From: Chloroflexota bacterium
GTDB taxonomy: Bacteria > Chloroflexota > Anaerolineae > B4-G1
DNA: 5,398 nt
Direction of reading: 5' to 3'
NCBI GenBank assembly: GCA_003648125.1
Contig: QMOE01000205.1
Location: 1 to 5,398, forward strand
Shown here one piece after another: positions 1-4,428 of this stretch. Positions within the stretch are counted from its first letter, which is position 1; each line of letters starts with the position of its first letter. A program made the position numbers and the translations under genes. The notes under the pieces are model-generated. The model was not told the origin of the DNA. It was given only the letters and a program-made list of their open reading frames with translations, and did not search any database.

Positions 1-17
1 ATAAGAGACATTATGCG

Positions 18-46
18 TTGACAATTCCTCTAAAACCCCGTAAAAT
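18..46 (+). promoter_or_regulatory. Sigma70-type promoter for the recombinase gene
   Basis: A perfect -35 box TTGACA (18-23) and a -10 box TAAAAT (41-46, one mismatch from TATAAT) are separated by 17 nt. The predicted start of transcription is about 52-54, leaving a leader of about 75 nt before the ATG at 128. The -35 overlaps the outer inverted-repeat arm and the -10 lies in the inner terminator stem. That packing suggests autorepression if the recombinase binds the repeats; this part is inference. Confidence 0.65.
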
Positions 47-77
47 GACCTCGCAAGGGCCATTTTACGGGGTTTTT
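32..77. terminator. Strong bidirectional rho-independent terminator hairpin
   Basis: A perfect 16-bp stem (AAAACCCCGTAAAATG at 32-47 against 61-76) closes a 13-nt loop. On the + strand the GC part GGGG runs into TTTTT (73-77); on the - strand the same GGGG runs into TTTT (complement of 35-32). It can therefore stop transcription from either side. It probably ends an upstream gene outside the window and insulates the recombinase gene. A transcript from the promoter embedded here would start around 52-54, inside the loop, so it would carry only the 3' arm and would not terminate itself. Confidence 0.8.
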
Positions 78-114
78 CTGCTTCAAAACCCAACGCATAA
101 ATCTAAGGCCCAGC

Positions 115-122
115 GAGGAGGG
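115..122 (+). promoter_or_regulatory. Ribosome binding site of the recombinase gene
   Basis: GAGGAGGG at 115-122 is an excellent Shine-Dalgarno sequence, 5 nt before the ATG at 128. It fixes the start codon. Confidence 0.85.
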
Positions 123-127
123 TTCCG

Positions 128-1072
128 ATGACCACATTCTTAGACAAATTCACCGCCTATTTGCAGGCGCAGGACCGCAGCCCGCACACCGTCAAAGCCT
201 ACCGCAGTGACGCGGCGGCCTTCTTTGATTGGTTGGCCGCGCAATTGGGGCGGCCCGTGCCCCCCGTCGAAGTCACGCCCTTCGACGTGCAGAAGTACCG
301 CGATCATCTCGTCGCCGAGGGGCGTAAGCCCGCCAGCGTGAACCGTTCCCTCGCCGCGCTACGGGTCTGCTTCGCCTGGGCGATGCAGACCGGGCAGGCT
401 AGCACCAATCCCGCGCGCGACGTGCAGGGCCTCAAGCAGGCCCAGCGCACCCCCAAGGCGCTCACAACGCAGGAGGTCTACCGCTTGCAGCGCGAGGCCG
501 CCGCCCAACGCCAACTGGCCCAGGTCAAGGCCGGCGACGCAATCACGCCCACGTTGGTGGACGCCCTCCGCGACGAGGCGCTGCTCAACCTGCTGCTCTA
601 CACCGGCCTGCGCGTCTCGGAATGCGCCGCTTTGCGTGTGGACGATGTGCTCCTCAATGGCAAGAACGGCAAGGTCATCGTCCGCTCAGGGAAGGGCCGG
701 AAGTACCGCGAGGTCCCGCTGCACAAGGAAGCCCGCAAAGCGGTGGCAGCCTACTTGACGGTGCGTCCCACTGAACGGGGTGACACGCTCTTTCTCGGCC
801 AGCGGGGACGGTTGGGCGCGCGGGGGATCCAGTTCCGCATCGCTGCGCTGGGAGAGGCCGCCGGCGTCGCAGTGACGCCGCACGTCTTGCGTCACACCTT
901 CGCCACGCGGCTCCTGCGCGAGGTAAAGACCGACCTGGTGACGGTCGCCGCGCTGTTGGGACATTCCAGCGTGGCGACGACGGCGATTTACCAACGGTCA
1001 TGGGACCTTATGGTCACAGACACGCAGCCGAACGCGCAGGATTTGAGCGCGGCGGTGGCGGGGTTGGCGTGA
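128..1072 (+). CDS. XerC/XerD-like tyrosine recombinase (site-specific integrase)
   Basis: This 314-aa protein should cut and rejoin DNA through a 3'-phosphotyrosine intermediate. Residues 1-100 form the SAM-like core-binding domain (helical, with SPHTVKAYRSD at 18-28). Residues 110-295 form the catalytic domain. All catalytic positions are visible: R162 (TGLRVSE), K189 (GKGRKYREVPL), H252 and R255 (PHVLRH), H279 (LLGHSS) and nucleophile Y288 (TTAIYQR). It is slightly longer than a typical XerC/D of about 300 aa, apparently because of extra residues around 122-146 and a 26-residue tail after the tyrosine. The start is set by a strong ribosome binding site. No partner recombinase or excisionase lies beside it, and GC content is high (41 of 60 at 241-300), like the first part of the next gene. 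It could be a mobile-element integrase or a lone Xer-type enzyme acting on the flanking inverted repeats. The family call is secure; the substrate is not known. No integron-specific insertion is evident. Confidence 0.95.
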   Translation: MTTFLDKFTAYLQAQDRSPHTVKAYRSDAAAFFDWLAAQLGRPVPPVEVTPFDVQKYRDHLVAEGRKPASVNRSLAALRVCFAWAMQTGQASTNPARDVQGLKQAQRTPKALTTQEVYRLQREAAAQRQLAQVKAGDAITPTLVDALRDEALLNLLLYTGLRVSECAALRVDDVLLNGKNGKVIVRSGKGRKYREVPLHKEARKAVAAYLTVRPTERGDTLFLGQRGRLGARGIQFRIAALGEAAGVAVTPHVLRHTFATRLLREVKTDLVTVAALLGHSSVATTAIYQRSWDLMVTDTQPNAQDLSAAVAGLA

Positions 1073-1080
1073 AAGAAAAA

Positions 1081-1109
1081 TTGCCCAAATGACCATTTGG
1101 CCCTATACT
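1081..1109 (+). promoter_or_regulatory. Sigma70-type promoter for the STAND/TPR gene cluster
   Basis: TTGCCC (1081-1086) and TATACT (1104-1109) are separated by exactly 17 nt. This gives the downstream genes their own promoter, starting 8 nt after the recombinase stop codon. The predicted transcription start is about 1115-1117, leaving a leader of about 60 nt with two small potential stems (1117-1120/1124-1127 and 1134-1137/1142-1145). No terminator separates it from the recombinase gene, so read-through is also possible. Confidence 0.55.
1085..1100. promoter_or_regulatory. 16-bp palindrome filling the promoter spacer; candidate operator
   Basis: CCAAATG-AC-CATTTGG is a perfect palindrome with 7-bp half-sites and a 2-bp centre. 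It covers bases from the end of the -35 box to three bases before the -10 box. A dimeric repressor bound here would exclude RNA polymerase. The stem is short and lacks a T-tract, so it is a poor terminator. No candidate regulator gene is seen in the window, except that the recombinase itself could bind DNA. The operator role is inference from symmetry and position. Confidence 0.5.
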
Positions 1110-1166
1110 TAGCGTGTTGGCTGCCAAGAAAAACGCCCCAAGGCGATGTGATGACTCTCGAGATAC

Positions 1167-1171
1167 GGAGG
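1167..1171 (+). promoter_or_regulatory. Ribosome binding site of the STAND gene
   Basis: GGAGG at 1167-1171 lies 4 nt before the ATG at 1176. Spacing is a little tight but acceptable, and it supports this start codon. Confidence 0.7.
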
Positions 1172-1175
1172 CCTT

Positions 1176-3383
1176 ATGACAACTGACTTGACCGCAGCAT
1201 TGGAGCGCGCCCGCCGCGCGCTGGCAATCCTTGAAGAACAAGCCGCCGGGTACACGGCCTTGACCATCCCCGTGCATCTCAAACTCGATCTGGAAGCCAA
1301 GCGCCGCGAGGTCGTGGAACTGGCGACGCGCTTGAACGGGGCGGCGACTGCGCCCCCATCGCCGATCTTCGACCAGCGCAGGCAGCCTGTGGGTACGCAG
1401 ATCAATGTGGCCGGGGATTACGTGGCCCTACCGCCGGCGCAGCAGCCCCGCATCACCATCACCGGCGACGGCAACGTGGTGGGTGACGGCAACGTCGGCC
1501 AGGTGACGAAGGCCGCGCCTCCGGCGGCCACGTCTTCGGCGTCCACACCCGCTGCGCTGCGCGCTCGCCTGCAGCGGCTGGATTCTGTAGAACTCGAAAC
1601 GTTGTGCCTGGATCACTTCCCCGTGGTCTATGATAAATTCGCGCGCGGTTTACAGCGGGGCGAGATGGTCAACTTGCTATTGGATCACTGTCGCCGCAAC
1701 CCCGAGGATGGGGCGCGGTTGGCCGATTTGCTCAAGTGGGGAATGACAGTCGTCTTTGCTGCTTACGAGCGCGGTTTAGCGGAACTTTTGAAACGGTTGG
1801 GTAAAGATCACCCCCGCTACGCCGAGGCCCTGACCCTACAAACACGGCTGCTGGAGAACATTGCCCAGTCCCGCCGCCACGGCGACACCGAGACTCGTCG
1901 CGCCGAGCGGGCGCAAATCGTGGATGCGCTAAACCGGTTGGCGGTGGAAGCGGTCGGCAAGAGCTTCAATGAATGGTGTGGAATGCCAGCGGATGAAGAA
2001 GCTATTCAAAACGGCATTAGATCCCCCTCACTATCGCTGCCTCCCAGGAGGAAACAACCAATGAGAAACAGACGATTGGTATTGGCCTTTGTTATATCCA
2101 CTGGGCTTTCACTGCTGGTTGGCCTTCTCTCTGATCTGGTTGCTACCTATATGGCTCCCAGTCTGGCCGACCAGCCCTGGTTAGTGTATGGTGCGCTTGT
2201 TGTTACCTTTGTCATCGCATTGCCAATATCTATCTACCTCTTCCTGCACGGCTTGCCCGAGGCCGAGGTCCCGGCACCTCTACCAGTGCAGGAAGTCGGT
2301 TTTCCACACACGCCTACTGAACCTGGCACAAGGATGTTTGACCTGCCCGTCAAATCCTACCGCGAATTGGTTGGGCGCGATGCGTTACTGGGGGAGGTGA
2401 TGGCTGCACTACGTGATCCAGCCGGCAAGTGGATGGTGACTATAGATGGGATGGGGGGTATTGGCAAGACGGCTCTGGCACGGGAGGTGGCCGACCGGTG
2501 CTTGGCCCAGCGCTTGTTTGATGTGGTGGTATGGGAACAGGCACCAAAAGAGGAACTCTCTAGCCGGAACCACCGGCAGGGGACCGGCATGTTTACCTTT
2601 GAGATTGCTCTTGATGCTATTGCCCGTCAGTTGGGTGCGTTGGACGTGCCCAGGCTCAAAGGGGTGGAAAAAGAAGCGCGAGTACGAACGCTGCTGCAAA
2701 GTCAGCGGGTGCTGGTAGTGCTAGATAACCTGGAAACAGCCAAAGAGCCTCAAAACGAGATCGCTTGTCGGTTGCGATCGCTCCTGGAGCCTAGCAAGGC
2801 TCTCCTGACCAGCCGCCACCGTTTTAAGGGTGATCTCTATGCTATCCACCTCGCCGGTCTGGATGGGGATGGTGCCCTGCGTTTCATTCGTCAGGAAGCT
2901 GAAGAGAAAGGCATCAAGAGAGTAGCAACGGCCCAGCCCGAAGAGCTTGGGGAAATCGCACAGACCACTGGCGGTTCTCCACTGGCTTTGAAATTGATCG
3001 TGGGTCAACTGGACCTCTTGCCAATGAATGTGGTGCTAGAACAATTGCGGGAGGTGCAGGTGCTAGAAGGAGAGACTGCCGAAGATGATTATCTTCGCTT
3101 CTACAAGTTTATCTTCTTCCCTTCCTGGCATTTGCTCTCCGATGATGGCAAGAGGCTGTTAATCTCAATGGCCCACTTTGCCCCGAGTGTTGGCGGCACC
3201 TATGAAGCAGTGAAAGTGACCAGTGACCTGCCGGACGAAGCGCTAAGACGCAGCATTGACGAGTTATGGCGGCTCTCGTTCCTGGAAATGGGCGAGTCGC
3301 CCAGCCTAAAGCAGGTGCGTTATTACCTGCATGCACTGACCCAATACTTTGTGCTGTCGGATATTGTGCAGGTGTTAGAATAG
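1176..3383 (+). CDS. STAND-class NTPase: adaptor-like N-terminus, membrane hairpin, NB-ARC ATPase, no fused sensor repeats
   Basis: A 735-aa putative nucleotide-dependent switch. Residues 1-55 are charged and helical. Residues 75-110 form a Gly/Asn-rich linker with two GDGNV units (97-101, 103-107), a style seen in STAND and effector-associated proteins. Residues 125-188 are a compact helical domain that may be an effector-associated or death-like adaptor; the exact family is not established. Residues 190-268 are more helices. Two hydrophobic segments (about 300-326 and 335-358) make a membrane hairpin, with RRKQPMRNRR before it favouring a cytoplasmic N-side. The NB-ARC core shows Walker A GMGGIGKT (425-432), Walker B RVLVVLDNLE (511-520), the sensor-like LLTSRHRF (543-550) and GGSPLALKL (599-607). 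Residues 640-733 look like the winged-helix region. No TIR, nuclease, protease or CHAT motif is visible, so the effector is either the membrane hairpin or a recruited partner. The chain stops where sensor repeats would normally begin; two TPR genes follow. GC content drops sharply near base 1980. Confidence 0.88.
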   Translation: MTTDLTAALERARRALAILEEQAAGYTALTIPVHLKLDLEAKRREVVELATRLNGAATAPPSPIFDQRRQPVGTQINVAGDYVALPPAQQPRITITGDGNVVGDGNVGQVTKAAPPAATSSASTPAALRARLQRLDSVELETLCLDHFPVVYDKFARGLQRGEMVNLLLDHCRRNPEDGARLADLLKWGMTVVFAAYERGLAELLKRLGKDHPRYAEALTLQTRLLENIAQSRRHGDTETRRAERAQIVDALNRLAVEAVGKSFNEWCGMPADEEAIQNGIRSPSLSLPPRRKQPMRNRRLVLAFVISTGLSLLVGLLSDLVATYMAPSLADQPWLVYGALVVTFVIALPISIYLFLHGLPEAEVPAPLPVQEVGFPHTPTEPGTRMFDLPVKSYRELVGRDALLGEVMAALRDPAGKWMVTIDGMGGIGKTALAREVADRCLAQRLFDVVVWEQAPKEELSSRNHRQGTGMFTFEIALDAIARQLGALDVPRLKGVEKEARVRTLLQSQRVLVVLDNLETAKEPQNEIACRLRSLLEPSKALLTSRHRFKGDLYAIHLAGLDGDGALRFIRQEAEEKGIKRVATAQPEELGEIAQTTGGSPLALKLIVGQLDLLPMNVVLEQLREVQVLEGETAEDDYLRFYKFIFFPSWHLLSDDGKRLLISMAHFAPSVGGTYEAVKVTSDLPDEALRRSIDELWRLSFLEMGESPSLKQVRYYLHALTQYFVLSDIVQVLE
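2046..2063 (+). promoter_or_regulatory. Internal Shine-Dalgarno and in-frame ATG within the STAND gene
   Basis: A perfect AGGAGG (2046-2051) stands 9 nt before an ATG (2061-2063) that is in frame with the surrounding gene and codes for Met296. Initiation here would give a 440-aa protein starting MRNRRLVLAF, that is, a membrane anchor directly followed by the NB-ARC switch and without the adaptor region. The match is better than the ribosome binding site of the full-length start. It is either a relic of a formerly separate gene or a live second start producing two isoforms. Coding sequence can make such a motif by chance, but the coincidence with the domain border and the GC shift argues against that. 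Confidence 0.55.
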
Positions 3384-3468
3384 AGGTGATGAGGAACTAG
3401 GAAGCGGCAAGCTCTATGTGCTATAGGCAGCGCCGACGATTTATTGAGAATCCCCTTTCCAGCATGAT
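3384..3468 (+). other. Gap between STAND gene and first TPR gene, with stops in all frames
   Basis: This 85-nt stretch carries stop codons in all three + frames (for example 3390-3392, 3398-3400, 3424-3426 and 3445-3447), so it cannot be read through by a single frameshift. No terminator hairpin is seen. Its length corresponds to about 28 residues, similar to the linker expected between a winged-helix region and sensor repeats in a one-chain STAND protein. It may therefore be decayed coding sequence or a true intergenic gap. Confidence 0.6.
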
Positions 3469-3473
3469 ATGAT
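3444..3473 (+). promoter_or_regulatory. Possible promoter overlapping the start of the first TPR gene
   Basis: TTGAGA (3444-3449) and TATGAT (3468-3473) are 18 nt apart, a reasonable sigma70 match. Transcription would start near 3480, downstream of the ATG at 3469. In that case translation would have to begin at the next in-frame ATG (3496, Met10). Matches of this quality also occur by chance in AT-richer DNA, so this is tentative. Confidence 0.3.
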
Positions 3474-4428
3474 AGTCCAGAAAAATATTGCTCAGATGAC
3501 TCTGGATTGGGCTAAAGTCCTATATCAGAAGACGGGTCACTCGTTCGCTGAGTACTATGTGGCCTATGCCCAGATGCATACTCAGGACTTTGATGCGCTG
3601 GCAGAGGATCTTCCAAACCTTCAACTGTGTTTTGAACTGGCAATACATCAGAGGCAGGATTCACTCATCATTAGATTTTGGGAGTACGCGAGCGACTTCC
3701 TTTGGTTTCGGGGATATTGGGAACTCTATTCGATGTGGGGAAGTCGCGGATTGGAGGCAGCTAGGCGTCTGAACAAACGTGACAAAGAGGCTTGGCTCTT
3801 GAGCGAGATGGGTTGGTTACAAATGGAACAAGGTGAGTTTGAGATTGCGCGCGGGTTATTTAATCAGTCCAGATCTATCTTTGAAAGGATTGGAGACACT
3901 CGTGGCACGTGCGTTCTCCTCCGCTATCTCGGTGTACTGGCCTTTCGCATAAAAGAAATCGCACAAGCGGAAAATCTTTTCAGGAAAGCGCTTCAAATTG
4001 CTAAAGAGAACAACTATGAGGGCATGATAGCAGAGACCAAGAACTTGCAAGGAAGTGTGGCTCGTAGGCAAGGCGACCTTGAGACAGCACGCCAATTGTA
4101 TGCGGAAGCTTGTAAGGGGTACGAGGCAACTGGCGATTTGATTCGCCTGACTGGGGTTTTGCTAAACATTGGGAAACTGGAACTTGAAGTGGGTAATTTG
4201 ACAAGCGCGCGACTGGGCTTCCAGCAAGCGATGGCCGTCTGCCACAAGGTTAAACGAAAAGATATGCTTTACGGTTGTCATCTCGGGCTTGCGGAAGTGG
4301 AACGCCAGATGGGCAATCATGACTCAGCTCGGCAATTAGCCAGATTGGCGCGAGATGGCTTCGGTAGCCTTGGTATGAAACGGGATGTGGAGGCAGTTGA
4401 CAGATTCCTCAAGTCTATCGAGAAATGA
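3469..4428 (+). CDS. TPR protein resembling the detached C-terminal sensor part of a STAND ATPase (first copy)
   Basis: A 319-aa, probably cytoplasmic protein without signal peptide or membrane segment. Residues 1-105 are a helical lead-in with the signature HSFAEYYVAYAQMHTQDF (24-41), followed by LPNLQ (48-52), of the kind found between the winged-helix and the TPRs in one-chain STAND proteins. Five TPR-like units follow at about 108-143, 146-183, 186-223, 226-263 and 266-303, with a period close to 40 residues and the usual G-(8)-A spacing (for example QGDLETA at 201-207). The end LGMKRDVEAVDRFLKSIEK looks like a natural C-terminus, not a break. The likely role is protein binding or ligand sensing for the upstream NB-ARC switch; that is inference. 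The start is uncertain: stops at 3424 and 3445 close the frame and no good Shine-Dalgarno precedes 3469 or 3496. GC content is low (25 of 60 at 3481-3540). It may be a real gene or the severed 3' part of the STAND gene. Confidence 0.8.
   Translation: MIVQKNIAQMTLDWAKVLYQKTGHSFAEYYVAYAQMHTQDFDALAEDLPNLQLCFELAIHQRQDSLIIRFWEYASDFLWFRGYWELYSMWGSRGLEAARRLNKRDKEAWLLSEMGWLQMEQGEFEIARGLFNQSRSIFERIGDTRGTCVLLRYLGVLAFRIKEIAQAENLFRKALQIAKENNYEGMIAETKNLQGSVARRQGDLETARQLYAEACKGYEATGDLIRLTGVLLNIGKLELEVGNLTSARLGFQQAMAVCHKVKRKDMLYGCHLGLAEVERQMGNHDSARQLARLARDGFGSLGMKRDVEAVDRFLKSIEK
4425..4428 (+). promoter_or_regulatory. ATGA start/stop overlap coupling the two TPR genes
   Basis: The TGA stop of the first TPR gene (4426-4428) overlaps the ATG (4425-4427) of the second by two bases. 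Only a weak purine run (GAGAA, 4420-4424) precedes it, so translation of the second gene probably depends on ribosomes ending on the first. An in-frame TGA at 4398-4400 leaves no other ordinary start codon for the second gene. Confidence 0.75.

Larger units (their letters stand above)
11..100. repeat. Nested, nearly concentric inverted repeats upstream of the recombinase gene
   Basis: The outer arms TTATGCGTTG (11-20) and CAACGCATAA (91-100) are perfect 10-bp reverse complements. Inside them lies a second perfect 16-bp inverted repeat (32-47 and 61-76). The centres of the two pairs fall within about 2 bases of each other, so the region is close to one 90-bp interrupted palindrome with gaps of 11 and 14 nt between arms. 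The inner pair is explained by a terminator; the outer pair is not. Inference: the outer arms may be binding or recombination sites for the tyrosine recombinase encoded 28 bases downstream, or operator half-sites. The left arm shares its last three bases with the promoter -35 box, so a bound protein would block transcription. Confidence 0.8.

Noticed and set aside
11..100. Integron attC-like recombination site
   Set aside because: The arms contain GTT on the left and AAC on the right, the opposite order to the AAC...GTT layout of attC; only one side fits a core-site consensus, and the recombinase lacks an obvious integron-type insertion.
675..1405. Minus-strand frames across the recombinase and STAND start
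   Set aside because: They are opposite-strand shadows in GC-rich coding DNA, with Arg/Pro/Ala-rich products and no recognisable domain.
1869..1910. Inserted dispersed repeat encoding GDTETRR
   Set aside because: This peptide resembles translations of known GGNGACACNGAGAC-type dispersed repeats, but here it is a single short unit in frame inside a continuous helical region (residues 236-242), so it is treated as ordinary protein sequence.
2188..2718. Additional + strand frames at 2188-2400 and 2446-2718
   Set aside because: They lie wholly within the NB-ARC coding sequence, which has intact Walker motifs in its own frame; they look like out-of-frame shadows.
3361..3480. A single frameshift joining the STAND and TPR frames
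   Set aside because: Several stops occur in every + frame across the 85-nt gap, so one frameshift or a programmed slip cannot restore a continuous protein; several changes would be required.
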